From Marinihelvus sp036351115 (lineage in GTDB: Bacteria > Pseudomonadota > Gammaproteobacteria > Xanthomonadales > SZUA-36): DNA of 64,000 nucleotides. The translations under genes were made by a program, and so were the position numbers. The notes under the pieces were generated by a model. It did not search any database, had not been told where the DNA came from, and saw nothing but the letters and a program-made list of their open reading frames with translations. Location of the stretch: assembly GCA_036351115.1 (NCBI GenBank), contig JAZBOL010000142.1, positions 1 through 64,000 on the forward strand, given 5' to 3'. Below are positions 7,861-16,467 of this stretch, piece by piece. The number at the start of each line of letters is the position of its first letter. Within the stretch, counting starts at the first letter, position 1.

Positions 7861-9105
7861 TCAGCCGCGTGCGGCCCGGTCGTTCTCCCGCCAGGCCTGG
7901 ATGCGGTTCCAGAACAACTCGGTGAACGCGTCGATCTCGTGTTTCGGGAACAGCGCCTCGACTTTCTGGTGAATCGCGTCACGCACCAGGTCACTGCCAA
8001 AGAATTCGTCAGCGACCTCGTCGAGGTGCGACAGGTGCCGTTCGCAGAAGTCGAGGAAATCGTCGTAGGTAAAGTAGTCCATCGCCAGCTGGGCGTAAGC
8101 CTCGAGCTTGTCCTCGAAAGGAATATCGCGCGCGGCGATGGCGAAGTAGCGCTCCCAGTTCTGGTTCGCGTGCATGGAGCGATCGGTGGCGGCGCAGAAA
8201 ATCGACCAGCGCAGGTTCGCCTTGATCAGCCAGGGAAAGTGGTAGTGCAGCGAGGTCACCTGGGAATCCGGGCAGGCGTTGGCGAAATCGATGGGATGCC
8301 AGACGCCGTCCTTGTGCAGTGCCTCGCAGGAGTTGAAGTCCCAGCCGAAGAAGGCGTTGATGACCAGGGTCATCTGCCACAGGCGTTTCTCGTCTTCCGC
8401 CGAAAGAAAGCCTTCGTCCATGCGGTAGCGGTCGTGCAGCGGCGCATCGGGGTCATAGTTGACGAAGCGCCACTGGGGCCCGAGGCCGACGCAGCGCACG
8501 AAGGCGTCGTAGGGGATGACCCCTTTCTGCAGATGCATGAGCCGGGTGCCGCTCTCGTTGTAGGCCTTTTTTAGGGTCTCGCCGTCGCGGATCGTGCTCA
8601 CCCCCACCCAGGCGCCGCCGTCGTAGGGCTTCATGAACATCGGGTAGCCGATGCGCTCACCGATCGCTTCCAGGTCGAAAAGGCGCGCATAGCGGGTCAG
8701 GGTCGGCCTGAGGTCGGGTGACTCGAGATAGGCCTTGGGCGGCAAGACCCAGGTCTCCGGCACCGGGAAGCCGAGGCGCATCATGGCGCAGTAGGAGGTG
8801 TGCTTCTCCATGGACTGGAGCGACCAGGGATTGTTGTAGACGTAAAGGTCATCGGTGAGGATCGCCTTTTTGATCCATTCCCGCGAGGCGTGGTACCAGT
8901 GGGTCAGGCGGTCGATGACCACGTCGTACTTGACGGGCTGGTCCAGGGCGAAGGGCTCGATGGACACGCGCTCGACTTCGAAGCGCTGGGTCACGCCGTC
9001 GACGTCGATGGCGAGGTCGAGCTGGTCCAGCAGGGCTTCGTAGCAGGTTGGCCAGCAGATGTCGGCGCCGAGGGACAGGCCGATGTGTCGAATGTTCTCG
9101 GGCAT
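7861..9105 (-). CDS. ATP-grasp ligase, RimK-like divergent branch
   Basis: 414 aa. The first ~150 residues form a distinct pre-ATP-grasp domain; then come IGYPMFMKPYDGGAWVGV (ATP-binding Lys about 159 and Gly-rich loop) and GVWHPIDFANACPDS, where the Asp and Asn fit the metal-binding DxN site of the RimK/glutathione-synthetase type. A helical C-terminal extension of roughly 100 residues (EDKLEAYAQLAMDYF, HLSHLDEVADEFFGSD) is not part of the minimal fold. It is clearly different from the three paralogous ATP-grasps in this cluster and so probably handles another substrate or step. A strong AAGGAGG ribosome site precedes the ATG. Cytoplasmic. Confidence 0.88.
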   Translation of the reverse strand: MPENIRHIGLSLGADICWPTCYEALLDQLDLAIDVDGVTQRFEVERVSIEPFALDQPVKYDVVIDRLTHWYHASREWIKKAILTDDLYVYNNPWSLQSMEKHTSYCAMMRLGFPVPETWVLPPKAYLESPDLRPTLTRYARLFDLEAIGERIGYPMFMKPYDGGAWVGVSTIRDGETLKKAYNESGTRLMHLQKGVIPYDAFVRCVGLGPQWRFVNYDPDAPLHDRYRMDEGFLSAEDEKRLWQMTLVINAFFGWDFNSCEALHKDGVWHPIDFANACPDSQVTSLHYHFPWLIKANLRWSIFCAATDRSMHANQNWERYFAIAARDIPFEDKLEAYAQLAMDYFTYDDFLDFCERHLSHLDEVADEFFGSDLVRDAIHQKVEALFPKHEIDAFTELFWNRIQAWRENDRAARG

Positions 9106-9166
9106 GGGGGCCTCCTTTCAGCGGCGTGATCCCCGATTATGGGACAAAGCTCCATTCATCGGGGCA

Positions 9167-10303
9167 TTACTCGTAGACAATCCATTGCGGCCCGGGGAAC
9201 AGCCAGCTGAGCCCGTTGCGCAGACGGTCGCGCCAGTTTTCCCAGTTGTGCGCATCGCGCACTTCCTCCAGGGTCACGTCGATCCCCTGGTCCTGCAGCC
9301 GCGGCAACAGGCTGCGGTTCTCGTAAATCAGCGACTCGTAGATGCCGCAGCTGAGATACATGCGTTCGGCCGGCCGCCCCGGGGCTTCCCGGAAGGCGTT
9401 CATGAATTTCACCACGGGGTCGAACACCGGGCCGCGCCGGTGCCGGCCGATGTCGCTGAAGGCAAAGGACCCCGACTGCAGCAGCAGGCGGCCCCACAAT
9501 CCCGGGTGGCGCCAGGCTGCGTGAAGACTGGCCACGCCGCCGAAGCTCGCGCCCATGAGGCCGCGGTGTTCCGGTGCATCGAGGAGGGGATATCGCGCCT
9601 GCAGGGCGGGCAGCAGGTCCCCGGCCAGGAAGTCGGCGTGGCGGTCGTTGCCGGCATACTCGTTCAGCCGGTCCGGGGACTGGGTCATGGCCACCAGCAT
9701 CGGGGGGATTTCGAGACGGTGCACGAGATTGTCGAGCACCGTCTGCAGGGCGGCGAAATGCCGGTATTCGCCGCCGTCGTGAACCATCAGCAGGTGGAGT
9801 GGGCGGTTGTCCCGGTAGTTCGCCGGCAGGTAGACGTCCACCGCCCGGATTTCCCCGAAGGCGCGGCTTCGCACGGGGAGGGTCTCGAGGCGGCCTCGCC
9901 GGGACTCCTTGTTCTCGAGGGTCCAGTCGGGCCGTTCGTAGCCCCAGCCCTGGCAGACCGAATTGGCGCCGAAGGGGTCGTGGGCGAGCACCGGATTCAG
10001 GGGGTCGACGATGAGTTCCCGCTGACCGTTGCGCTCGACCTCGAGCTTGTATTCGATGCGCGAACCCTTCGGCAGATCGATGGTGGCGGCCCAGAGCCCG
10101 GCTTTGCCCAGCGCCTGGAAGGGCTGCGCCGTATCCAGGCCGGAGATCCAGATATGCAGGTAAATGGCGTCGGCCTCGCCGCGATAGACGAAGGTGACGC
10201 TTTCCTCGTCCACCAGGGGAAAACGGTGGGCGGCCAGGAACGCATCGACCGCTGCATCGTCGAGCGCGCGCTTTCGCAGCAGCTTGCGGAGGTCGGGATT
10301 CAT
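9167..10303 (-). CDS. Enterochelin-esterase-like alpha/beta-hydrolase with N-terminal E-set domain
   Basis: 378 aa. Residues about 25-135 look like the Ig-like/CBM48-related N-domain of Fes-type esterases (VTFVYRGEADAIYLHIWI, LPKGSRIEYKLEVE, VDPLNPVLAHDPFG). The esterase domain follows (VDVYLPANYRDNRPL, LLMVHDGGEY), with the nucleophile elbow GASFGGVAS (Ser about 253) and a likely His in DAHNWENW. Fes cleaves trilactone siderophores and relatives act on other esters; no siderophore gene flanks this copy, while GT5 and ATP-grasp genes do, so a glucan- or peptide-linked ester is a better guess. Its ATG overlaps the stop of the S51-like gene by 4 bp. No signal peptide. Confidence 0.87.
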   Translation of the reverse strand: MNPDLRKLLRKRALDDAAVDAFLAAHRFPLVDEESVTFVYRGEADAIYLHIWISGLDTAQPFQALGKAGLWAATIDLPKGSRIEYKLEVERNGQRELIVDPLNPVLAHDPFGANSVCQGWGYERPDWTLENKESRRGRLETLPVRSRAFGEIRAVDVYLPANYRDNRPLHLLMVHDGGEYRHFAALQTVLDNLVHRLEIPPMLVAMTQSPDRLNEYAGNDRHADFLAGDLLPALQARYPLLDAPEHRGLMGASFGGVASLHAAWRHPGLWGRLLLQSGSFAFSDIGRHRRGPVFDPVVKFMNAFREAPGRPAERMYLSCGIYESLIYENRSLLPRLQDQGIDVTLEEVRDAHNWENWRDRLRNGLSWLFPGPQWIVYE

Positions 10304-11244
10304 GACGGCCGCAGCCGGACATGGCGGCCCTTGCGATCGATATGCCGGGCCTTGTGGGCCGCAACGAGCTGCTCGCCGGCGAAGCAGGCGTACTCGCCGT
10401 GGTCCAGGGTGAGGCACCGCTGTGGACTCATGCGGCGCGCGAGCAGACCAAGACGCCCAGGACGGTTTCTGCGCAGCCGGTGAACGGGGTCGGGCAAGAC
10501 CACGAACCGCTGAATGAGCCCGCAGCCCGCCCCGAGGACTTCCGGTTCCCGGCGGCCGTGCGGCATATGGTCGTGGTACAGCACGACGTGGTGCGCCAGC
10601 GCCATGGCCCCGGCGCTCCAGCCGATCACCGTGCGGTCGGCGAGCAGATCCGCGAGGCCGAACAGCCGCAGGCGGTTGAGCAGCACGGGCAGGTTGCCAC
10701 CGGTGACGATCACGGCGTCATGGGCCTCGATGCGCGCGGCGATCTCGTCGTGGTGCCTCCGCCAGGGCCGGTTTCGGGCGTGTTGCCACTCCGGCCCGAC
10801 CGCGGCATGCAGACGTTCGGTGGCGCGCAAGTGATGGCGATCCAGCGCCCGAAGCTGCGTGATGGCGTGCCGCAGCTCTGCGTCGACCAGGGCCGGGTGG
10901 GCGTTTTCCCGGGTGACGTTGCGCGCGGCGATGGCCAGTTGCTTCAGTCGAGACCGGTAGAGACGCTGCTGTTCCTTCAGCCTTGCCTGGCGTTCCCGGT
11001 AGGCCTCGCCCATCTTGGGCACCTCCGCGAAGAGCGTCTCGGCCCGCCGATAGAGTTCCAGGTCCGCCACCGGGCGTCCCACCGCGTCGCGGATGATGTC
11101 GATATCACTCTCCGCTTCCTGCCAGCCCGCCGAGATCACCGCGAAGGAACGCGCCTCGATCTCTGCGGCCTCCAGGGCTTCCCGGAGATAGGGAGCAGGC
11201 CGCTGTGGGCCGAGCAACAGCCGGCGCGGGGCATCAGCGGTCAT
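10300..11244 (-). CDS. Peptidase S51 (cyanophycinase/peptidase E)-like protein
   Basis: 314 aa. The C-terminal half carries the S51 signatures: AVIVTGGNLPVLLNRL (the TGGN turn) and VIGWSAGAMAL with the nucleophilic Ser about residue 210, then a His-rich strip (LAHHVVLYHDHMPHG). Cyanophycinase and peptidase E cut Asp-containing peptides. Between about residues 60 and 170 there is a long charged helical insertion (RERQARLKEQQRLYRSRLK) not typical of those enzymes, so substrate choice may differ. It overlaps both neighbours by 4 bp (11241-11244 and 10300-10303), placing it between an ATP-grasp that could build an amide bond and an esterase. Cytoplasmic. Confidence 0.82.
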   Translation of the reverse strand: MTADAPRRLLLGPQRPAPYLREALEAAEIEARSFAVISAGWQEAESDIDIIRDAVGRPVADLELYRRAETLFAEVPKMGEAYRERQARLKEQQRLYRSRLKQLAIAARNVTRENAHPALVDAELRHAITQLRALDRHHLRATERLHAAVGPEWQHARNRPWRRHHDEIAARIEAHDAVIVTGGNLPVLLNRLRLFGLADLLADRTVIGWSAGAMALAHHVVLYHDHMPHGRREPEVLGAGCGLIQRFVVLPDPVHRLRRNRPGRLGLLARRMSPQRCLTLDHGEYACFAGEQLVAAHKARHIDRKGRHVRLRPS

Positions 11245-12464
11245 GCCAGTTCCACCCGCACGAGGCTGACGATGTCCGCAAGCGCTCGGCGCACCACGTC
11301 GCTGTCCTCGTGGCGCACCACCACGTAACCGTTGCCCTCGTAGCTGTCGGAGGGCGGTTCACCCGGTTGCGGCAGTTTCACCTCCATCACCAGGGAGCCG
11401 TAGCGTTTCTGCGCTTCGTCGAGGCCGTGGATCGCGCGAATCCTGCCGCGACCCTGGCCGCGGAAATAGGCGGCGCCCGCCGCGAAGCGCCGCGGTGGCG
11501 GATCGAATACGCCGTCCACGAGCAGGCGCGGCCAGGCGCGGTAAAAATCGATGTCGTGCGCACAGGACAGCAGGGTCGTGATCTGGGCGCCGGGCGGCCG
11601 TGCGCCGACCTCCGAAAGCGCAATGCGCCCGTCCGCCAGTCGAAACCATTCCATGTGGCTCAGGCCGGACTGCATCCCGAGGGCGGTCAGGCCCCGGCCG
11701 GCGGCATCGCGGATGTCGTCATACTCGGGTCCGTGGATGGACCGGGGCAGAAAAACGGTCCACTGGATCCAGGGGTTGTCGAGCACGATGAGCGGCGAGG
11801 GCAGGTAGCTCGAAATCGAGTGCCACACCAGTTCCCCGTCGATCATGACGCTGTCGAACGTATGCTCGGCGCCGTGCACGAACTCTTCCAGCAGGGTGGG
11901 TTGCGCTTCGGCCGGCGGCATGCGCGTCAGCCAGGCGTCGAGTTCGGCCGGGTTGTCGATGCGGAAGGTGCCCTTGGCGCCCGCGCCCGCCGGGGGCTTG
12001 GCAACCAGTGGGTAGCCGACCTCGGCGGCGAAGGCGCGGGCCGTTGCCGCATCAACGGTCAGCGCGTGGCGCGCGCAGGGAATGTCCGCCGCCCGCAACA
12101 CGTTTTTCATGCGTGACTTGTCGCGAAAATTCAGCGCCGCTTCCGAGCTGAGTCCCTCGACGCCGAGCGCCTCCCGCGCCAGGGCCAGCGGGACCTGTAG
12201 CTGCTCGAGCGGGCCCAGCATGCGATGCGGCTTGCCGAGGCGGCCGGCGAGGCCGTTGACGGCTTCGACCAGACGGGCGGGATCCAGCACGTCATCCACG
12301 CGCCAATGCGCCGCGAGGCCCCGTGCCAGGTTGGCCGGCAGGGCCTCGAGGGGATCCTGGCTGACGAGCGATACGTTGACGTCCGTCAGGCGCAAGGTGC
12401 CGCGAAGAAAACGCAGCGTGGCATCCATGAAAAAGGGGGCGATGAAAACGACGTGTCGTGCCAT
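11241..12464 (-). CDS. ATP-grasp carboxylate-amine ligase, paralogue B
   Basis: 407 aa. Starts MARHVVFIAPFF. The ATP-grasp core has YPLVAKPPAGAGAKGTFRI (Lys about 156), EEFVHGAEHTFDS, SHMEWFRLADG and LSEVGARPPGAQ for metal and phosphate binding, then RRFAAGAAYFRGQG and IRAIHGLDEAQKRYG near the C-terminus. These last strings are shared with the ATP-grasp at 12533 and partly with that at 4235, showing duplication within the cluster. The ATG at 12464 has no recognisable Shine-Dalgarno; a CATAAACT string lies only a few bases upstream. Its 3-prime end overlaps the S51-like gene. Substrate unknown. Confidence 0.9.
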   Translation of the reverse strand: MARHVVFIAPFFMDATLRFLRGTLRLTDVNVSLVSQDPLEALPANLARGLAAHWRVDDVLDPARLVEAVNGLAGRLGKPHRMLGPLEQLQVPLALAREALGVEGLSSEAALNFRDKSRMKNVLRAADIPCARHALTVDAATARAFAAEVGYPLVAKPPAGAGAKGTFRIDNPAELDAWLTRMPPAEAQPTLLEEFVHGAEHTFDSVMIDGELVWHSISSYLPSPLIVLDNPWIQWTVFLPRSIHGPEYDDIRDAAGRGLTALGMQSGLSHMEWFRLADGRIALSEVGARPPGAQITTLLSCAHDIDFYRAWPRLLVDGVFDPPPRRFAAGAAYFRGQGRGRIRAIHGLDEAQKRYGSLVMEVKLPQPGEPPSDSYEGNGYVVVRHEDSDVVRRALADIVSLVRVELA

Positions 12465-12532
12465 GGCGGGAGTTTATGCCAAACGAGCGGGCTGTTGATG
12501 GGCCATTGCGGATGAAATCCCGCTGCCCGGCG

Positions 12533-13747
12533 TCAGCGCGCTTCCAGCCAGAGATCGGTGCCGACGGCATCGGCCATCTCCAGGCAGCGCGCCAGCTCCG
12601 GGTGCCGCACGATCAGGTAGCCGTCCGAGAGCAGCGTCTGTTTCCAGTTGCGCCGCGGCGCGCCGATCGGCAGCAGGTGCTCGGCCACGATATGTTGTCC
12701 GAAGCGTCGGTGGATGGTGTCGAGGCCGTGAATCGCCGAGATCCGTCCCTGGCCCCGGGCGCGCTTGAAGATCGCCGCGGCGTTGTAGCCCGCGCTTGCT
12801 CGCTGGGTGAAGGACTGTCCGCTCACGGCCTCAGCCCAGCCGCTGTAGATGTCGAAGTCGTGGGTGAAATTCATCAGGTCGACGGAGCGGCCGCCCGGCG
12901 GTCGGCCGCCGATCTCCCCGAAAACGGCTTCGCCTCCGGGGGTGAGGAACCACTCCATGTGGGTGAAACCGGTCCGGAAGCCCAGCGTCCCGATGACCTG
13001 ACGTCCGAGCGCGCGACCGGCCTGCAGTTCCGGCCTGTCGAGGTTGCGCAGGTTCACCGTCTGCATGCTGATCCATTCCTCGTTGCGACCAATGATCGGC
13101 TTGGGGCGGTACCAGGCAATGTTTTCGAACAGAATCTCTCCGTCGCGGCACACCGTGTCGAAGGTGTATTCTTCGCCGTCGATGTATTCCTCGACGCTCA
13201 CGTCACGTTGTCCGACATCGGTGACCGCGCGGTCCAGGCCCCTTGCATCGGTGACGCGGTGGGTGTTGGCGGAACCGGCGCCGGCAATCGGTTTCACGAC
13301 CAGCGGATAGCCGATGCGCTCGGCTGCGGCCCGGATGGCGGATTCACCGGTGGCACGGACATGCCGAGGTGTTCGCACACCAGCTTCTTCAAGGGCCGCT
13401 TTCATGGCTTCCTTGTCTCGGAATCGGTGCGTCTGTGCCGGGGTCATGCCCGGCAGGTCCAGTGCCGCCCGCAGCTCGGCGGCGAGCATCATAAACGGCT
13501 CCCAGAGACACTCGACCCGGTCGATGCGCCGGTGTTGCGCGTAGCCGCGTATCGCACGCAGCACCGTGTCCCGGTCCATCAGCGACGGCACCTGGAGGTA
13601 GTCGGCCAGGTAAGGCCGTACCACATCCGGCAGGCTGCCTCGCGGATGCTCTCCCAGGCCGATTACGTTCGTGCCGCAGCGAGCCAGGCCTCGGGCGAAG
13701 AAGCCCATTTCGTCCGGGTAACCGGGTGAAAAAAAGAGAATGTTCAC
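12533..13747 (-). CDS. ATP-grasp carboxylate-amine ligase, paralogue C
   Basis: 404 aa with a GTG start; AAGG lies about nine bases upstream. The N-domain opens MNILFFSPGYPDEMGFF and has NVIGLGEHPRGSL, matching paralogue A (at 4235) residue for residue in spacing up to the ATP-binding Lys at about 152 (YPLVVKPIAGAGSANTHRV). Later motifs are VEEYIDGEEYTFDT, THMEWFLTPGG, FGEIGGRPPGG and GRISAIHGLD. Paralogues A and C probably use related substrates. It lies 77 bp downstream of the M14 carboxypeptidase gene and 68 bp upstream of paralogue B, in the same direction. Cytoplasmic. Confidence 0.9.
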   Translation of the reverse strand: MNILFFSPGYPDEMGFFARGLARCGTNVIGLGEHPRGSLPDVVRPYLADYLQVPSLMDRDTVLRAIRGYAQHRRIDRVECLWEPFMMLAAELRAALDLPGMTPAQTHRFRDKEAMKAALEEAGVRTPRHVRATGESAIRAAAERIGYPLVVKPIAGAGSANTHRVTDARGLDRAVTDVGQRDVSVEEYIDGEEYTFDTVCRDGEILFENIAWYRPKPIIGRNEEWISMQTVNLRNLDRPELQAGRALGRQVIGTLGFRTGFTHMEWFLTPGGEAVFGEIGGRPPGGRSVDLMNFTHDFDIYSGWAEAVSGQSFTQRASAGYNAAAIFKRARGQGRISAIHGLDTIHRRFGQHIVAEHLLPIGAPRRNWKQTLLSDGYLIVRHPELARCLEMADAVGTDLWLEAR

Positions 13748-13824
13748 GGTGTGCCTTGTTCAGTTCCCGGGAGTGGCCATGGCTCGAAGCGCCCGTCGTG
13801 AAGGCGGCAGGCCGCACGCGTGGA

Positions 13825-14949
13825 TCACAGGTCCTCCAGCGTTTGCCACATGGCATCCACGCAAGCCGCCCCGAGGCGCCGGCTGCGCCCCGGGGACCAG
13901 CCGGTGTCGGGCATGGGATGGTTGGCCGCGTCCTTGAACGGCATTTCCAGGGTCATGGCCAGGCAGCCGAAGGTCTCGGCGACGTAGTCGGTGGCTTTGC
14001 GCAGGTCAGCGGTGCCCGCGGGGGTCAGCTCGTAACCGTACTCGGTCTGGAAATCCGGGCTGAGGGTTGCCAGCCGCTCCTTGAAGGCTCGCAGATCCGC
14101 ATCCATGGCCTCGGTCCAGGAGGGCACGCCCTCAGCGCCGGCGATGAAATTGTAGGGCAGGGCCTCGTCGCCGTGCACATCCAGGAAAAAGTCCACGCCG
14201 GTTTCGTGCATGCGGCGGCGGGTGTAAAACACTTCCGGCGATTCGGTTTTGTCCGGCTCCTTCCACGCGCGGTTGAGGTTCACGCCCCGGGCGTTGCAGC
14301 GCAGGTGCCCACGCACACCACCATCCGGATTCATGCTCGGCACCACGTACAGCACCGCATGCTCCAGCAGGGCGCGGGCCACCGGATCCTCGGGGTCGGT
14401 CAGGCGCTCGATGAAGCCTTCCATCCACCACTCGGCCATGGTCTCGCCGGGATGCTGCCGGGCGATGATCCAGCAGGCAGGCTTGTCGTTGGACGCCTTA
14501 CCGAGGGTCAGCAGCGTGAGCGGGTGCCCGTCGGGCGTTCGGCAGAGAACCTCCGCACGAACGTTTGGCGCATCCAGGGCCCAGCCGACGAGGCGCTGGT
14601 GGCGGTCGAAGGGGTAGGGTGCAAAGTACGCAAAATAGACGCTGTCCGTCTCCGGCGTGTGGCGCCAGGTCAGCGACGTGCCGTCGAATTCCGTGTCGAT
14701 GCGGAACCAGCGCTCGAGGTCCGTGGATGTCGCCACGCGGTAGTTTTCGAAGCCCCCCGGGTAGGACATGTCGCCAGCGTTCTCCAGCGTGAGGGTGCAC
14801 TCCTTGCCCCGGACGTCGCACAGCTGGAAGAAAAACCACTGCCCGTGGCGTCCGCCCTCGTCCCGGCGGATGGTCAGACGAATGTCATCGGGCGATTCGG
14901 CTGCCCGGACCTCGATGTTGCCGCCGTCGAAATGGGCATTGATGTGCAT
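13825..14949 (-). CDS. M14 zinc carboxypeptidase, cytosolic (CCP-like) type
   Basis: 374 aa. An N-terminal beta-sandwich (about 1-130; FDGGNIEVRAAES, WFFFQLCDVRGKE) precedes the catalytic domain, as in cytosolic carboxypeptidases of the CCP/AGBL group. Zinc ligands are visible in ARQHPGETMAEWW (His about 166, Glu about 169) and FFLDVHGDE (His about 259); the general-base Glu is in AMTLEMPFK (about 335); NPDGGVRGHLR and GVNLNRAW are substrate-binding loops. CCP relatives trim C-terminal or side-chain glutamates, which is relevant beside ATP-grasps able to add amino acids. The ATG has GGAAGGAAAG upstream; the long upstream frame overlaps the SDR gene and is not used. Confidence 0.9.
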   Translation of the reverse strand: MHINAHFDGGNIEVRAAESPDDIRLTIRRDEGGRHGQWFFFQLCDVRGKECTLTLENAGDMSYPGGFENYRVATSTDLERWFRIDTEFDGTSLTWRHTPETDSVYFAYFAPYPFDRHQRLVGWALDAPNVRAEVLCRTPDGHPLTLLTLGKASNDKPACWIIARQHPGETMAEWWMEGFIERLTDPEDPVARALLEHAVLYVVPSMNPDGGVRGHLRCNARGVNLNRAWKEPDKTESPEVFYTRRRMHETGVDFFLDVHGDEALPYNFIAGAEGVPSWTEAMDADLRAFKERLATLSPDFQTEYGYELTPAGTADLRKATDYVAETFGCLAMTLEMPFKDAANHPMPDTGWSPGRSRRLGAACVDAMWQTLEDL

Positions 14950-14983
14950 GGGACTTTCCTTCCAGGTCAGGAGGCGCGGTGGC

Positions 14984-15688
14984 TCAGGCCAGGTTTCCCC
15001 GCCCACCGTCGAGATTGAACACGGCGCCGGTTGTCCAGGCAGCATCGCCCGAGAGCAGGTGCGACGCAAGGGCTGCCACTTCCTCGGGGCGGCCGAGACG
15101 CCGCAGTGGGTGAGCACGGGCGACGCCTTCCCGGATTTTTTCGTTGGCGGTGAGCTCCTTCGCGAGGGGCGTATCGGTCAGACTCATGGCGATCGCGTTG
15201 ACGCGCGCTTTCGGTGCCAGCTCTGCGGCGAGTGTGCGACAGATTGCCTCGAGTGCGCCCTTCGCGCCGGCCACCGCCAGGTGATTATTGAAACCCCGCT
15301 GCGCGGCGACGGAAGAAAACAGCACGATGCCTCCGCCCTCGACGAGCTTGTCGCGGACTGCCTGGATGGCGGATACCGCGCCGACCACGTTGACGTCGTA
15401 CGCTTGGATCATGTCTTCTCGTGTCACCCGCTGCAGGGGTTTGAGGCCTATGGTGCCGACCGCGTAGGCCAGGCCGGCAATCTCCCCGTCGAGGGACGCC
15501 AGGGCGGTTTGGACACCTTCCGGATCAGTGACGTCGGCGACGGCGTAGCCGGCGCCGATCTCATTTGACAGCGCGGTCAGCTTGTCCTCACTGCGGCCGA
15601 CCAGGAAGACCTGTTCGCCGCGTTCCACGAGTTTCCTGGCGAGGGCGGAGCCGACTCCGCCCGCTCCGCCGAATATGACGTATTTCAT
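14984..15688 (-). CDS. SDR-family protein lacking the canonical catalytic Tyr
   Basis: 234 aa. The TGxxxGxG-type dinucleotide motif appears as FGGAGGVGSALARKL, then DVNVVGAVSAIQ and FSSVAAQRG with the catalytic-position Ser. Where classical SDRs have YxxxK, this reads LAVAGAKGALEA: Lys is kept but Val replaces Tyr. C-terminal ARVNAIAMSLTDTPLA and the WTTGAVFNLDGGRG tail are normal. Some SDR subfamilies carry such a HxxxxAAKG-like site, so this is probably a lineage feature and not damage. The substrate is unknown. It is 34 bp upstream of the carboxypeptidase in the same direction, so it could be the first gene of that unit or its 5-prime neighbour. Confidence 0.85.
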   Translation of the reverse strand: MKYVIFGGAGGVGSALARKLVERGEQVFLVGRSEDKLTALSNEIGAGYAVADVTDPEGVQTALASLDGEIAGLAYAVGTIGLKPLQRVTREDMIQAYDVNVVGAVSAIQAVRDKLVEGGGIVLFSSVAAQRGFNNHLAVAGAKGALEAICRTLAAELAPKARVNAIAMSLTDTPLAKELTANEKIREGVARAHPLRRLGRPEEVAALASHLLSGDAAWTTGAVFNLDGGRGNLA

Positions 15689-15764
15689 GAATGTTCCTTG
15701 AATTAATGGTTCGGGGTTGGTGGGTTGGGGTTGATACGGGTGGATGCGCGCCCGGCGTCGCGAG

Positions 15765-16418
15765 TCAGTTCAGAACGGGCGCCTGGTGCACGCAGGTCGG
15801 CGCCTCGATTTCGGACACCAGGAAATCGGCGACGCTCGCGCGGGAGATCATGCCCATTTTCCAGTCGGCCGGATCGGTGCACGCGGTGTATTGACCGGGC
15901 CCGCCACCGGTCAGGACCACCGGTCGTACGATGGTCCAGGACAGGCCGCTGTCCTTGATCAGCGCCTCCTGGCGCGACTTGTCGCGGTAAATGCGGGAGA
16001 ACACGGCGTTGAATCCAAGCCGGTTGAACAGGTTCATGGTGTCGCCGCTGTCTCCGGCGCCATAGCCCGTGACCGCGAGCAGTCGGTCGATGCCCTGCGA
16101 CTCCATGGCGGGGAGGAGGATTTCGGTCGATTTCGAAAACAGCTCGGTTCCGCCGAGCACGGTGCCCGGCTCCAGCTTGACACCCAGGCTCTGCACCACC
16201 GCGTCCACGCCGTTCAACGCCTCCGTGACCGACGCCGGGTCGAGGGCGTCGCCGTCGCACTTCTCCAGCTGGGGATGATCCAGGTCGATGCCAGTCGCCG
16301 AGCGGGCGAAGGCGCGCACGCGATGCCCGCGCTCGAGGGCGAGCTTCACCGTTTCGAGACCGATGCCGCTGCTGCCGCCGATAACCAGGATGTGTGCCAC
16401 GGAGCGTTTTTTCGTCAT
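15765..16418 (-). CDS. NAD(P)-binding protein (NAD(P)H-binding SDR_a5-like)
   Basis: 217 aa. A Rossmann start HILVIGGSSGIGLETVKLAL, DGDALDPASVTEALNGVDAVVQ in the second half of the fold, and LLAVTGYGAGDSG and WTIVRPVVLTGG are the usual marks of the atypical SDR group (NAD(P)H-binding domain, PF13460-like), which includes flavin reductases and NmrA-like sensors. No Tyr/Lys catalytic pair is obvious, so it may be a redox sensor or a reductase. It precedes the SDR at 14984 by 76 bp on the same strand. Confidence 0.8.
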   Translation of the reverse strand: MTKKRSVAHILVIGGSSGIGLETVKLALERGHRVRAFARSATGIDLDHPQLEKCDGDALDPASVTEALNGVDAVVQSLGVKLEPGTVLGGTELFSKSTEILLPAMESQGIDRLLAVTGYGAGDSGDTMNLFNRLGFNAVFSRIYRDKSRQEALIKDSGLSWTIVRPVVLTGGGPGQYTACTDPADWKMGMISRASVADFLVSEIEAPTCVHQAPVLN

Positions 16419-16467
16419 AGGGAGTTGGAGAGAAACTCGGCGGACGTGAGGCGTGCGGGAAAGCGGC

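Noticed and set aside
9167..10303. Siderophore esterase locus
   Set aside because: No TonB receptor, siderophore transporter or synthesis gene is close; context is ATP-grasps.
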